Assembly (NCBI GenBank): GCA_022605405.1
Contig: JABYQQ010000021.1
Location: 248,001 to 312,000 of the forward strand
Reading direction: 5' to 3'
From: Earliella scabrosa
Taxonomy: Eukaryota; Basidiomycota; Agaricomycetes; Polyporales; Polyporaceae
Length of the DNA stretch: 64,000 nt
The translations under genes were made by a program, and so were the position numbers. Below the pieces are notes generated by a model. That model searched no databases, had not been told where the DNA came from, and saw only the letters and a program-made list of their open reading frames with translations. Positions 23,180 to 36,395 of this stretch are shown here, one piece after another. The first letter of the stretch is position 1, and each line of letters begins with the position of its first letter.

Positions 23180-26100
23180 ATGGCTGCGAAATATTTCCTG
23201 CTACTAACTGCTGCTGTTGCCTCGTTGTCTGGGTTGTTTCAACCCAGTCTGAACGAGAGCTCAACTATTACCTCTTTTGTAGTACCGACAAGGGAAAGTA
23301 CGCCCGCCCTTGAGGTATCTTTTTCGAGTTGGGTTATGGCGGACACCCTTGATGCAAGTTCTGCGCCCCTCGAGGGCAAGGCTGCGGCAGACGCCTTAGA
23401 AGCAAGTTCTGCGCCCTTCATGGGCAGGGTATGGCCAGACGCCCTCGAGTCAAGTGCTGAGCTGGTTGTGGATTTTGTAGACGCGGAATACTTGCCCTCC
23501 AACCTCTACATGTTCCGTATGGATTTTCAGAACCAATTGCTTATGCTAACCAACAGATGCCCCTTCATTCTCTATGATAGCCCTGCAGAATATTCTAGCC
23601 TGAATGCTCGCATACACGCAGCATTTTTAAGTCATATTCGTTTAGTAGCGCTTAGTTCTGCTGCGGGAGTAGGTCAGATGGACCAAACTTATCATCTTGT
23701 GAGAGCAGTCAGACTTAAGGAGCTTCGCGCTTCTATGCGACGACACGACTATGCTGCTCTTCAACATACTGTCAGACCAATGCGTTCTTTGCGTTGTTGT
23801 ATGCTCAACAAAGCAACACCCAAGTTTGACGAAGGGCTCGTTGTGCTGGAGGGCGGTCGTGCTCAATCCACATCTCAGAGTAATTGGAGCAAGGTGTGGA
23901 CATATGAAGAAATGCTTGGTTTTAACGTGGTAGGCGCAGTGGATAATCAACATGCATATCGATATCTTGGCTACACCTTACGCTCTCTGGTCGATTCTAA
24001 GACGTCTCACCCCGCTGCAGATATACCTCTATCTAGCCTTTGCGACGCGTTAACTAAGCCGCAATTGATGGAGATAGCAAGTTGCCATAGCATTCAGAAA
24101 GTTACTAAACACATCACGAAAGAGGCCCTGGTCAAACAACTAAAAGATCACCAATGCGTCGCCTGTCCAACCTTTGTATCGCTTCTTTTGCCGATTGCAA
24201 GAGCGCGTACAAACAAAGAGCGATATCGCAAATGGAGTGAGAAGCGTGCAAACACCTGTAATACCTCTCAAAATGCAAGCCCAGAGCATTGCAGAAATGA
24301 TATGCTTTCTTCAGATTTGCCTCAGCCGGAGGCGAAGTTCCCACCTCAACCTGTAGGCGAGTCGCTGCTGTACGAAACCATTAGAGGCTTTGCGAAAGAT
24401 ATTCAAATCAAAAACTTCATTGAAAGAGGATGTGCGGTCTGCGGGCTCTTGACCGCAGAATCACAACTACGGGATATTTCTGAGGCCAACGTGAATCTGG
24501 ATCTGCTCATTCCGCAACATGAGGTTACACGTCAAGAACGAAAGTCTGAAGAAGATGCCATTCGAGAGATTCCGGGGCCGGTTCTGTTATCCTCCAGCAA
24601 TGCGGTATGCGGGAATTGTCTAGAGAGTCTTGAAAGAGGCCTACGCCCTCCTGACGCCCTTGCAAATGGTCTGTGGATTGGAGATGTGCCAGAGGAGCTG
24701 CAAGGTCTCAGCTGGACGGAGAAAATGTTGATATCTAGAGTCAAACACAATATCTGCATAGTCAAGGTACACGTTTCGGGCATGTCCAAGATGAAAGCCA
24801 ATGTAGTGACGCACTCTTTACCTATGCCTAAAATATACCAAGCCCTGCCTCCAAGTCGTGAAGAGTTGGACGAAGTGTTGGCATTTCTGTATATCGGACC
24901 GAATGTGCCCACGGAAAAGGAGTACAAAAGAACACCCATGCTTGTTAGACGTAACAAGGTTGCAAAGGCCCTGGAATGGTTAAAGCTCAATCATGCAGAC
25001 TATGCGGATTTAGACATCTCATATTCTAACCTTAGTGAATATCCCGAAGATGAGCCTCCAGTTATAGTCAACTACACGCAGAGCCACGAGTCCAATAAAG
25101 ATCCTGAAGCAACGGCGGTGTATGAAACTGAAGAGGACGAGGGGGCAGAAACCGGAGATTGTCCCTTCATTGTCCATGGGTTAACGGGGGCTAATCTAGA
25201 ACGTCTTATGAACACTCGGCGTCATGAAGTGACGGCGCGAGCAGTTGACTACTTCAAGTCTGGTGGAAAGGTTCTAGGTATCGGACAAGCGGAGCATCCT
25301 CTGAGCATTTATGATAATCCACAACTTTATCCTCAAATGTTTCCATGGTTATTCCCTTACGGTCTGGGGGGTCTGAATAATAGAAGTACTGGTTATAGAC
25401 CAGTATCCGAAGAGCGAAGGAAACAGCAACTGTTAATGTATCACGACAAACGTTTCCAATTAGAGCCACTTTTTCCATTAGTAGCACTAAATCACGAACA
25501 AATAAAAAAGGCCACCTCTGCGGGATACATTCTGGCTGACAAAAGCAAATTCAATGAGATTGCTCAGCGCATTAACAATATAGACTCCGAAGTTCTGTCC
25601 AGTATAGTTGAAAGACTCAAACAAGGTCCAGTCAAACCAGAAACTGAGGCAGAAAAGGCTTGTTTCAAGTTGCTTAACGATTTGGACCACGTTAACTACA
25701 AAGTTCAAGGCTCTATCACTAGTAAGAAATATATGCGCAATGAAATTTGGTCATTGGTGTCATATCTTGGAGCTCCCTCTTGGTTTATCACCTTTGCCCC
25801 AGCAGATGTAAAGCACCCCTTGGCATTGTACATGGCAGATACTGAGCAAACATTGGTTCCCAAGTTCCGCGTCCCAGAGGAACGAATGAATCTCATCGCG
25901 AACAATCCAGTTGCAGGGGCACGTTTCTTCAAGGTGATGGTTGACTTATTTATAAAACATGTACTAGGGGTTGGCTTGAACCGGAGAGGGCTTTATGGAG
26001 AAACCTCAGGCTACTATGGAACAGTAGAACAACAGGGGCGACTGACATTACATCTACACATGTTACTTTGGATCAAACACTCCTTGACTCCACAAGAAGT

Positions 26101-28840
26101 GCGAGATCGCATTCTGGATCCAACTTCAGATTTCCAAAAAGCAATGGTTGAGTATCTCGAGAGTGCACACCAGGGTGAGTTTTTGAGTGGAGATATGGCC
26201 TCAGTTGCAGATGAAATCAAGAAACAGGAATCCAATCCTTTTCGTGTTCCTCCCACTGAGACGTTACCAGAAGTTCCTCCAGTCAAATGTGGACATGAAC
26301 CACGATCATCCTGTAAGCAATGCAGCGATTATGCAGATTGGTGGACGCGGTATCAAAAAGAGGTTGATGAAATACTGTATCTATCCAACGTACACCGCTG
26401 CGTGACGCGCAGCAAAAATGGCAAAGTGCCCAAGGGGGCACAAAAGACAGGCATGCAGGAGGTTGACAATCGTGGATGCACAGATCCAGCAACGGGAGTA
26501 TGTAAGGCTAGATTTCCCCGGGAGACATACACCGCTACTCAGGTTGATCCTGAGTCTGGGGCACTTGTCATGAAAAAAGGTGAAGCTTGGCTTAATACGT
26601 TCACTCCAGCTGTGTCATATTTGTTGAGATGTAATCACGATGTTACAAGTCTTCTGTCCGGTACCGCTATCAAATCAGTAATTGCCTATGTGGCTGATTA
26701 TATTACTAAGACTCCATTGAAAACTCACGTGATGTTTCAATCTATACAGAAGGTATTTGAGCGCAATAGCCAACTGTTGGGGCAATCCAAAAACAACAAA
26801 GGGGCTGCGCGAAGTATCATTACCAAAATAGTAAATGCATTAACCGCTGCATCGGAAATTGGAGGCCCGATGGCATCCATGTATTTGCTTAAACATCCAG
26901 ACCATTATACCAACTACGAATTTCGCCCTTGTTACTGGAGAGGATATGTATTTGAAGTGATGCAAGCCTGGGATGATTCTAAAAACATTGCAGAACAAGG
27001 AAAGTCAACAGTTGTGGTGACTCTTAATACAGATGCCGACGGAAATGAAAAATCCATTGTACCTCTTTCTCCAGTGCTTGATTACATGTACCGTCCACCA
27101 GAGTTAGAGAATGTATGCGTATATGACTTTGTTCGCTTGTATCATAAGCGGCAAATTCCCAAGCGCCGCCGAGTTCATGTCAAACCTCCGAAGTTCCACG
27201 ATGTCATTTATGAATCAGATTTTGAGAACGACTATGATGTGGATGAGGATGTGCCTACAGCATCACAGAAAAAGAACGTTGAGAGGAGACCACAAGAGGC
27301 AGATAACTTTGCTAGATATGGGGGTGGGCATCCTTTGGCTCAAGAGGAGGAGGAATCAGATGATGAGTTATTGTTAACCTCTAAGTCGCGTGCCCAATAT
27401 GAGGAAGAGGAGGACTCTGAACCAAGACAAAGAAAAGGACCATCATACTTTCTATTTCATGCAAACCATCCACAATCAAAAACACATGAAGTATGCTTGG
27501 TGAATGAAGAAGCTGCCCTGGTGCCCAACTTCATTGGAGGTTCTTTGCCCAGAAAAGATGCAGGGAGTAGAGAGGAGTACTGCATGACCATGCTTACACT
27601 TTTCAAACCCTGGCGGTCAGGCAAAGACTTGCGTCCTAATGTTGAGACGATGTGGAATGATGTATTTGCCAATCATCAATTTACATCGCGGCAAGAGGAA
27701 ATTATGAGATTTTTTCACATTAGATATGAATGCAATGATGCCCGTGATGACTTTGCTTCACAACGCAAACAAATGACTGGCAGTCATAAATATCCCATAC
27801 ACTTAGATAACGATGAAATGAACGAGTTTGATGCTCAGAATGTTCTTTTTGAATACGGAGCAACACAGGAAAACATGACTGATGAAATGGTAAAAGGTGA
27901 AGAGTGGAAGACCAAGAGTAGAGCAGAAATACTGCGACTTGGACGAAATGAAACTGCAGAAATGATTATGAGAAGTTCAGGTTGGTTAGATCAACTTCAA
28001 GGGAACGGCTCAGGAAATGCATCCACTCTGCCTAACCAAATCCACATGCCCCATGCTCCAGAGGGAGGAACATCCTGGAAAACTCTATTGGAAGACAAAC
28101 GACAAGAAATTCTGGATGCAAGAGATGCGCAAGCACAAGCAGGAACAGCAAAGAAAAAACAAACACAATTAGAAGTTAATGATGAGATTAACAAAGTTAA
28201 ACTAGTAGACAAGAAATATTTCATGCATAAGGACTTTGATATCAAAAATCCCGAGGCGAAGGCTCTGATTGAAAATACAGTAATCAAGTTCACCCTGAAT
28301 GAGGCCCAAGAAAGGGCATTCAGAATCGTGGCTCATCATGCAGTGGAGTCATGCGGTGAGCACCTCAAGATGTATCTTGGGGGAATGGCCGGGACTGGCA
28401 AATCTCAGGTAATCAAGGCGCTCACATACTTCTTCGCTGAGAGGCAAGAAAGTTACAGATTTATGTGCATGGCTCCTACAGGATCTGCAGCTGCACTCAT
28501 TGGGGGTAGTACCTATCACTCAATGCTTGGTTTTAGCAAAGCTGACTCAACAGAAACATCTGCCAATGTAATGCAGGTACGAAGTCGCCTAATGCATGTT
28601 GAGTATATTTTTATGGATGAAGTCAGTATGTTAGACTGTAACAACATGTACAATATATGTGCCAAGATGTGTGCAGCATTGAGAAATGATGGAGTTCCAT
28701 TTGGTGGCATTAATATGATTTTTGCTGGAGACTTTGCGCAATTGCCTCCCCCGCTTGGTGCCAAGCCGCTGTATTCTCATGAGGTGGGAAGAGTTATTCA
28801 TAAAACACATGACCATCGGACACAAAAGGCATCAATAGGA
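23180..28840 (+). CDS. Helitron Rep-helicase, N-terminal part (1887 codons), split by insertion
   Basis: Domains in order: an unassigned N-terminal region; a Cys-rich DUF6570-type region (VCGNCLESLERG at about residue 474, then GLSWTEKMLISRVKHN); Helitron_like_N from about 715; the HUH Rep motif HLHMLLW at about 957-963; the two-tyrosine Rep motif YVADYITK at about 1169-1176; an acidic linker around 1385-1420; then a PIF1-family helicase. Walker A is GGMAGTGKS (about 1734), Walker B is IFMDEVSML (about 1810), and motif III is FAGDFAQLPPP. Rep nicks and joins single strands in rolling-circle transposition; the helicase unwinds DNA. The true frame stops being Helitron at 28840, the last base of the target duplication. 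The 4 codons after it and the TAG at 28853-28855 belong to the inserted element. The start ATG at 23180 is the first in the frame and may be later in reality. Confidence 0.9.
28832..28840. repeat. Left target-site duplication TCAATAGGA
   Basis: This 9-bp copy is repeated exactly at 37635-37643. It falls in frame (codons TCA ATA GGA) in the helicase. Removing the insert and one copy gives a continuous frame across the join (ASIG|KALWHQ). The ninth base could be chance, so the duplication is 8 or 9 bp. Confidence 0.9.
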
Positions 28841-28848
28841 CACATACT

Positions 28849-28918
28849 TCAGTAGAAATACCTCACTGTAGTGTATGAGCCGGGCTGACAATTGCCCACT
28901 CCAGTGGACCAGCCGGGC
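28849..28918 (+). repeat. Left terminal inverted repeat
   Basis: It begins TCAGTAGAAATACCTCACTG. It matches the inverted right end with a few changes in the outer 28 bp and then 42 identical bases (from GAGCCGGGCTGACAATTGCC on). The first 8 bases of the element (28841-28848) match the right end poorly. Confidence 0.9.
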
Positions 28919-29225
28919 CCGGCCGGGACCATTTCTATGGCACTGGAGTGATGCGGCCGGGGTGTTTTGCCATATTGCAGTCAAATGAACCGGCCGGTGC
29001 GGGGTCACCAGGAATGCGGTCAAAACCGGTTGGTCCGGGTCAGAGCACTCAACTTTGGCACACATTGACTGGATACGATGAGAGTCTGGGACAGTATCTT
29101 AAGCATGCATAGTATAGTTATGGGCATACAGCAGCATAGCAGCAGGCATACAGAGGGACAGCACACCGTGTACTTAATGACGACTTGTATCTGTACTGTC
29201 TCAAGGCGACATGTTCAGCTGCCTA

Positions 29226-32200
29226 GTAGCTGCGGTTGGAGCTCTGTAGTCTAATGATCTCTCACTCCATTATACGCAATGGTGCCATGATATGGTTGAC
29301 TCTATATTGTTGCCGCTGTTAGTAATGTACTTCATGTTTCGCACAATTGGGTGGGTTGCACCAGCCGGCTTCCAAATCTAACCCAGGGCATGGAGTTTGC
29401 CCTAGTTCTCCATGGGGTCTGGCAAAATTACCAAATATCATGGAGGGTGTAGAGAGTGGGTGGCACAGCATATCTAGATCAGAATCTGCTGAGATGAAGC
29501 AGGAGATGTGCACCGACCTCGAGCCGGGTCGACCGGCTTGCTCACACCAGCGGCACCCAGACTACGATCTGAGAGTGCGCCAACCCTGAGGTGACTACCC
29601 AGATACCATAATGCCTCCTCAAGCTGGCTGCATAGCAAACCGACAACAAACTCTGCCCGGATGGGGCGAGAGATGTGCTCCTACGTCAAGCCGGGTCCAC
29701 CGGCTTGGCCAGACCAGTGGCACCCGTGATACGATCTGGGCCTGCGCCCACCCTGAGCTGACCACCCAGACACCGTAATGCCTCCCCAAGCCGGTTGCAC
29801 AGCAAACCGACGGCAAACTCTGCCTGGATGGAGCACGAGATGTACTCTTACCTTGAGCCGGGTCGACCGGCTTGCTCACACCAGTGGCATTCGGGATATG
29901 ATCTGGGCCTGCGCCCACCCTGAGCTGACCACCCAGACACCGTGATGCCTTCCTTAATTGGTTGCGGAGCAAACCGACAGCACACTCTGCCCAAATGGAA
30001 AGAGAGATGTGCTCCTATCTCGAGCCGGGCGCACCGGCTTGCTCACACCAGTGGCACCCGTGATACGATCTGGGCCTGCGCCCACCCTGAGCTGACCACC
30101 CAGACACCATAATGCCTCCCCAAGCTGGTTGCACAGTGAACCAACGGCAAACTCTGCCCGGATGGAGCACGAGATGTGCTTCTACCTTGAGCCGGGTTGA
30201 CCGGCTTGCTCCCGCCAGCAGCACCTGGCATACGATCTGGGTGTACACCAGTCTTGAGCTGACTACCCATACACTGTAATGCTATATACAGCTATGTTCA
30301 CAAGACACCAGGGCGGGATTTGGCCAGATGGAGCAAGAGATGTGCTCCTACCTCAAGCCGGCTCCGCCGGCTTGGTCAGTCACTGCATATCTACACATTT
30401 TTCCATCTGAACATTATGTCAAGTTGCATCAGATGTTGTTGAGGAGGTAAACACATATATTGGTTGTCCCACAGTTGCTTGCTCTGGCTGGACTACATTC
30501 CTGGCAGTCCAGCCAGCCCGGCCGGGGTACATACGTTGCAATGCGGGCAGCCCGGCGGGGTACATATGTTGCAATGCGGGCAGCCCGGCCGGGATATATA
30601 CATTGCAATGCAGACCGCCCGGTAGCTGCGGTTGGAGCTCTGTAGTCTAATGATCTCTCACTCCATCATACGCAATGGTGCCATAATATGGTTGACTCTA
30701 CATTGTTGCCGCTGTTAGTAATGTACTTCATGTTTCGCACAATTGGGTGGGTTGCACCAGCCGGCTTCCAAATCTAACCCAGGGCATGGAGTTTGCCCTA
30801 GTTCTCCATGGGGTCTGGCAAAATTACCAAATATCATGGAGGGTGTAGAGAGTGGGTGGCACAGCATATCTAGATCAGAATCTGCTGAGATGAAGCAGGA
30901 GATGTGCACCGACCTCGAGCCGGGTCGACCGGCTTGCTCACACCAGCGGCACCCAGACTACGATCTGAGAGTGCGCCAACCCTGAGGTGACTACCCAGAT
31001 ACCATAATGCCTCCTCAAGCTGGCTGCATAGCAAACCGACAACAAACTCTGCCCGGATGGGGCGAGAGATGTGCTCCTACGTCAAGCCGGGTCCACCGGC
31101 TTGGCCAGACCAGTGGCACCCGTGATACGATCTGGGCCTGCGCCCACCCTGAGCTGACCACCCAGACACCGTAATGCCTCCCCAAGCCGGTTGCACAGCA
31201 AACCGACGGCAAACTCTGCCTGGATGGAGCACGAGATGTACTCTTACCTTGAGCCGGGTCGACCGGCTTGCTCACACCAGTGGCATTCGGGATATGATCT
31301 GGGCCTGCGCCCACCCTGAGCTGACCACCCAGACACCGTGATGCCTTCCTTAATTGGTTGCGGAGCAAACCGACAGCACACTCTGCCCAAATGGAAAGAG
31401 AGATGTGCTCCTATCTCGAGCCGGGCGCACCGGCTTGCTCACACCAGTGGCACCCGTGATACGATCTGGGCCTGCGCCCACCCTGAGCTGACCACCCAGA
31501 CACCATAATGCCTCCCCAAGCTGGTTGCACAGTGAACCAACGGCAAACTCTGCCCGGATGGAGCACGAGATGTGCTTCTACCTTGAGCCGGGTTGACCGG
31601 CTTGCTCCCGCCAGCAGCACCTGGCATACGATCTGGGTGTACACCAGTCTTGAGCTGACTACCCATACACTGTAATGCTATATACAGCTATGTTCACAAG
31701 ACACCAGGGCGGGATTTGGCCAGATGGAGCAAGAGATGTGCTCCTACCTCAAGCCGGCTCCGCCGGCTTGGTCAGTCACTGCATATCTACACATTTTTCC
31801 ATCTGAACATTATGTCAAGTTGCATCAGATGTTGTTGAGGAGGTAAACACATATATTGGTTGTCCCACAGTTGCTTGCTCTGGCTGGACTACATTCCTGG
31901 CAGTCCAGCCAGCCCGGCCGGGGTACATACGTTGCAATGCGGGCAGCCCGGCGGGGTACATATGTTGCAATGCGGGCAGCCCGGCCGGGATATATACATT
32001 GCAATGCAGACCGCCCGGTAGCTGCGGTTGGAGCTCTGTAGTCTAATGATCTCTCACTCCATCATACGCAATGGTGCCATAATATGGTTGACTCTACATT
32101 GTTGCCGCTGTTAGTAATGTACTTCATGTTTCGCACAATTGGGTGGGTTGCACCAGTCGGCTTCCAAATCTAACCCAGGGCATGGAGTTTGCCCTAGTTC

Positions 32201-32310
32201 TCCATGGGGTCTGGCAAAATTACCAAATATCATGGAGGGTGTAGAGAGTGGGTGGCACAGCATATCTAGACTAGAATCTGCTGAGATGAAGCAGGAGATG
32301 TGCACCTACC
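29226..32310. repeat. 1396-bp direct tandem duplication, two full copies plus a partial third
   Basis: Copy 1 spans 29226-30621, copy 2 spans 30622-32017, and copy 3 runs from 32018 until it diverges near 32310. By eye, copies 1 and 2 differ at only about three bases, all near the start of the unit. The start of copy 3 matches copy 2 better than copy 1. This points to a very recent unequal exchange, or possibly to an assembly effect of long repeats. Confidence 0.9.
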
Positions 32311-32830
32311 TCGAGCTGGGTGCACCGGCTTACACGTATCAGCGGCTCCTGAGATACAATCTTGATGTGCATCCAGCCAGGACTGGTTGTCCAGACACCA
32401 AAATGCCCACCCAAGCTTCTTTTGTGACTGACCAGGAGCAGGCTCTATCCAGATGGAGCAAAAGGTGTGCTTCTATCTCAAACCGGGTGCACCGGCTCAC
32501 TCACACTTGGGGTGTCCAGGGTATGATCTGGGTGTGCACTCATTATATACTAATTACCCAAACACTGCACGGGCCTCCCAAGCCGGTTTGCTCCACCTAG
32601 ATGGAGTACAGGATGTGCACCTACCTCAAGCCGGGTGCACCGGCTTGCTTGCACCAGCGGCACATGAGATATGATTGGGGTGTGCACCCACTCAGGACTC
32701 ATTATCAAAAAACCAAAATGCCCTTTGAAGTTAGTTGCGTGACCAACCAAGAGCATACTCTATCCAGATGGAGTTTGAGATGTGCTCCTAACTTGAGCCG
32801 GGTGCACCGGTGCAACCACCCAGGTCAGAT
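29500..32830. repeat. Left subterminal array of about 165-bp repeats
   Basis: Each unit contains GAGATGTGCTCCTACCTCGA then GCCGGGTnnACCGGCTTGCTC, CAGCGGCACC, TACGATCTGGG and CACCCTGAGCTGACCACCCA. Starts are near 29505, 29669, 29840, 30004, 30170 and 30337, repeated 1396 bp on, then more diverged units to about 32830. The same repeat lies in the opposite orientation near the right end. Confidence 0.85.
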
Positions 32831-32859
32831 ACAGGTTGTTTCTTGGTTGGTGTTAAAAT

Positions 32860-33520
32860 GACAGCACTCACCGGTCTTGCTGCACAAAAATCACAACATC
32901 ATCTCTTACACATCACACATACTCCGACATCATCACTGTTCACACATCTTATGTGATTGTCTCTACAAGCACATTATTGTAATTCTGTCATTGACAAATA
33001 GAGACATGTGAAGACAAGGTGTGCTGGTGGCCATGTGTCTGGAGTACTTGCTTTCACGCCTGCTTTCTGTTGTGTAGAAAGTGGAAAGGGTCCATGGTGA
33101 CATCTAAGATTCCTCCAGGGCTGTATTCAGTGGCAATACCGGATGACCCGCATGAGCCGGTCTGCGAGACAGGTGACCTATCATCTGGGAAAGCAGTTGT
33201 AATGAAGGGTTTCTTAATCTCAATAGATGTAAAATCTGTTGATGAGACATTAACTGGCACACCTGACCCCCCACTGGTAGCCACAGATGATGGGTAATGA
33301 TCTCCGGGTTGAGCGGCCTGGATAGTCTCTGTTTTGTGCCGGACGGACCAGCCAGCCCGGAGAGCAGCGGCTGAAGTGAGGAGTGGAAGCATTCTAACCA
33401 GAGCAATCCCTAGAGTAATTATCTATCTGCAGGAATCCAGTTAAACCCCCCAAATTGACCATCTGCGATAGTGCATCCAAATAAGCCGGTGCCACCGGTT
33501 GAGCCGGAACCGGACAATTG
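32860..33520. other. Internal element DNA with a possible coding fragment
   Basis: A plus-strand frame of 92 codons at 33019-33297 reads WKGSMVTSKIPPGLYSVAIP and SSGKAVVMKGFLISIDVKSV, which looks protein-like rather than random. It may be an exon captured from a host gene. No domain is recognised. Confidence 0.25.
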
Positions 33521-33521
33521 G

Positions 33522-35091
33522 TATCTCTTGCTCTACTTTGAGATAACCAGGGCACCTATGCTCATGAGCAGAATGCCATCATGTAGAGATACATTAGGGC
33601 TAATGAACACATTTTTGTTCAGTGTGATACATGGGATATTGGTGGAGATATAATGTATTTTGTTTTTGCAAAAAGTGGCCACTTTGTCTGGTCTATTGCT
33701 TAGGTGCCCCTGGGTACCATCCAATGCCTCTACAACCATTGTGTAGGGATTAAGTAGGGCTTTCGAAAAATATATCATACACCCCAAACTGTCCACATTC
33801 ACCCACCCTCTCCTCCTGACCCCCTTCCCATCAATCCCCTAATATATCCCTTTAGAGACATTGGATCAGCTTGCAAATTTGAGAGTCTATATTAGGATCA
33901 TAGTACAGCCCACTATTAAAATATTACATGCCACTGCTGTCTACAACCTCCCAGTTATAGCAAACAATTTTGTGCATGCACGTTGAATATTTCCCCTATA
34001 TCTTCGCAGTCTGACCACCAATTGATATGCAATTTTTTTCACTCTGCTGCTATACTACAGCACTGGCTATTTACCAATTTATAGCTCCCAGAGATGTGTG
34101 GATCTATCTCCATAATGCTATCAGCGGTGAACAGAGATAACCATTTAGTACTAGATCTAGTGTGCTGTACACCACCATATGTTCAGATAGGAGTCTCCTG
34201 AATGCTCTGTATTGAATGCAAAAGAAATTATGAAAAACGGTTGAGTAGTTGTGGTGATATGGCAAAAGATGTGCTGGATGGTGTTTGATGAATTCTGCAC
34301 AGCACATGCAGCTGTACTATTCACATAACAGCCTCCGGGCACATCTTTTGCCATAGCACCACAAGTACTCAACCGTTTTCCGTGATTTTTTTTGCATTCA
34401 GTACAGAGCATTTAGCAGACCCCTATCTGAACATATGGAGAAGTACAGCACACTAGATCTGGTACCAAGTGGTTATCTCTGTTCACAACTGATAGCATTA
34501 TGCAGATAGATCCAGACATCTCTGAGAAATGGAAGTTGGTGAGAATATAGTTCCATTACATACTGACAGACTGCAAAAGACTGCTTGCTAATTGGTAATT
34601 TGGTTGCTGAGATATAGAGAGGATATTTAATGTCCATGCACAAAATTGTTTGCTATGACTGGGAGGTTGTAGACAGCAGTGGCATGTAATATTTTAACAG
34701 TGGGCTGTACTATGATCCTAATATAGACTCTCAAATTTGCAAGCTGATCCAATGCCTCTCAAGGGATATATTAGGGGATTGATGGGAAGGGGGTCAGGAG
34801 GAGAGGGTGGGTGAATGTGGACAGTTTGGGGTGTATGATATATTTTTCGAAAGCCCTACTTAATCCCTACACAATGGTTGTAGAGGCATTGGATGGTACC
34901 CAGGGACACCTAAGCAATAGACCAGACAAAGTGGCCACTTTTTGCAAAGACAAAATACATTATATCTCCACCAATACCCCATGTATCACACTGAACAAAA
35001 ATGTGTTCATTAGCCCTAATGTATCTCTACATGATGGCATTCTGCTCATGAGCATAGGTGCCCTGGTTAACTCAAAGTAGAGCAGGAGATA
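33522..35091. repeat. Foldback: 753-bp inverted arms around a 64-nt loop
   Basis: Left arm 33522-34274 and right arm 34339-35091 are inverted copies, symmetrical about 34306.5, with modest divergence including small indels. Both arms keep an 89-codon frame reading inward to outward (33533-33802 on minus, 34811-35080 on plus) that differs at only four residues. No target duplication is evident at the outer edges, so it may be integral to the element rather than nested. Confidence 0.9.
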
Positions 35092-35519
35092 TCTCTTCCA
35101 TCTAATCAGCCTAACATGGGTCAGTTCTACAGCAGATTTACAAAGATCTGATCAGGCTGACATAAGTCAGTTATACAATAGATATACAAAAACTGCCTCT
35201 GATTTACAGGGGATTATAGAACAGTATTGTGCTACAGTGTCTAATAACACTGCTATTACAAAGGTGAAGAGTTAAACAAAACACCTCCCCAAAATATACA
35301 ACAGTTTCACTACATCTGTGGTGTTTTGTAATACAAAACTGGAAACTACAGGTGGTAGTCTTTACCTGCTTCACCAGAACTGATGGTGAATATGCATTGA
35401 TGAAGCCGGGCAGGCCGGACAGGCCGGACCGGGCAGTGGATGGCCCAGTTGGCGGCGCAGCATTGATCCATGGGTGGTGAGTGCAAGTTTGTAGGCAATC
35501 TTTTCCATAATCCAACCCT

Positions 35520-35708
35520 TTGCAGTACCACACTGTGACCAGCTATCATGTCAATATCTCTGAGACCCTCCAGCTTGCAGGCACCACCAAGGATCTTGCA
35601 CAGAACTGGCTTGATGCTGTCACAGGCTTGATGCAGGCAGCAGAGTTGATCAACACATTGATCTTTGTGACTGAGAGCTCAAAGAGGAAATATGATTGTA
35701 CTCACTAA
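35520..35708 (+). other. Possible captured exon inside the transposon
   Basis: An open frame reads NISETLQLAGTTKDLAQNWL, then DAVTGLMQAAELINTLIFV. It has helical periodicity and normal amino-acid composition, unlike the repeat-derived frames around it. No family is recognised; it may be a host gene fragment. Confidence 0.25.
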
Positions 35709-35740
35709 GAGAGGAGAATGCAGCAACTGCAGGTGGACTG

Positions 35741-35890
35741 GGCGGGGCGGGGCAATCGGGCTGGGCGGGTCATTTGGGCTGGGCGGATCAATTGGGCTGG
35801 GCGGGTTGGTCGGGTTGGGCGGGCCAATTGGGCTGGGCGGGTCAGTCGGGCTGGGCGGGTCAATCGGGCTGGGTGGAATGGTCGGGCCAA
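35741..35890. repeat. 18-bp G-rich tandem array
   Basis: At least six units of the type TCAATTGGGCTGGGCGGG run head to tail. The plus strand has regularly spaced GGG runs (GGGCTGGGCGGG), which suits G-quadruplex formation. As 18 is a multiple of 3, it also reads as a Gly/Leu repeat, which I take as incidental. Confidence 0.9.
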
Positions 35891-36395
35891 ACAGCCCTGG
35901 TTAGGCTGGGACAAGGTTCCGTATTGTAGTGAAAAGCGGAGTCAGAAAAAATTGGTTTGCCCTGATGAGCTGCAAATGAATCAAGTCTGTGACACTGTGA
36001 CATATTCACAAGGCTGTGGGTAAACAAAATGCAGCCGGAGGGCTGGGAAGGAAGTAAAATAATGTTGAACTACACGATGTTAGTGGTGTTGGTCAAACAA
36101 CAGCCATAACTGAATGGAGTGTCTGTGCAGAGTATGTATATATAGATTCTGCTTATCCAGTCTTGTAGACACATAGTTTATTGGGCCGGAATACTCCTGT
36201 ATAGATGGAGTACACCTGGCCGGGATGCCTCAGTACAGATGCAGTCTTCCCGGTCGGGGTGTTACTGTGGGGATGCTGCATACCCGGCTGGGCTACTACT
36301 GTACAGACACTGTGCACCCGGCCGGGCTACCCGGGTCATGATGTCTTCGGCCCGGCCGGGAAACACAGATGGCACCACTGGACACCCGGCCGGGC

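Noticed and set aside
29319..32861. Repeated small frames of 64-153 codons in the element (such as the pairs at 29619 and 31015)
   Set aside because: They are produced by the 165-bp and 1396-bp repeats, are present in several frames, and show no protein-like conservation.
35692..36023. Glycine-rich frames in three registers
   Set aside because: Translation of the 18-bp G-rich array. All frames are open because the unit is a multiple of three.
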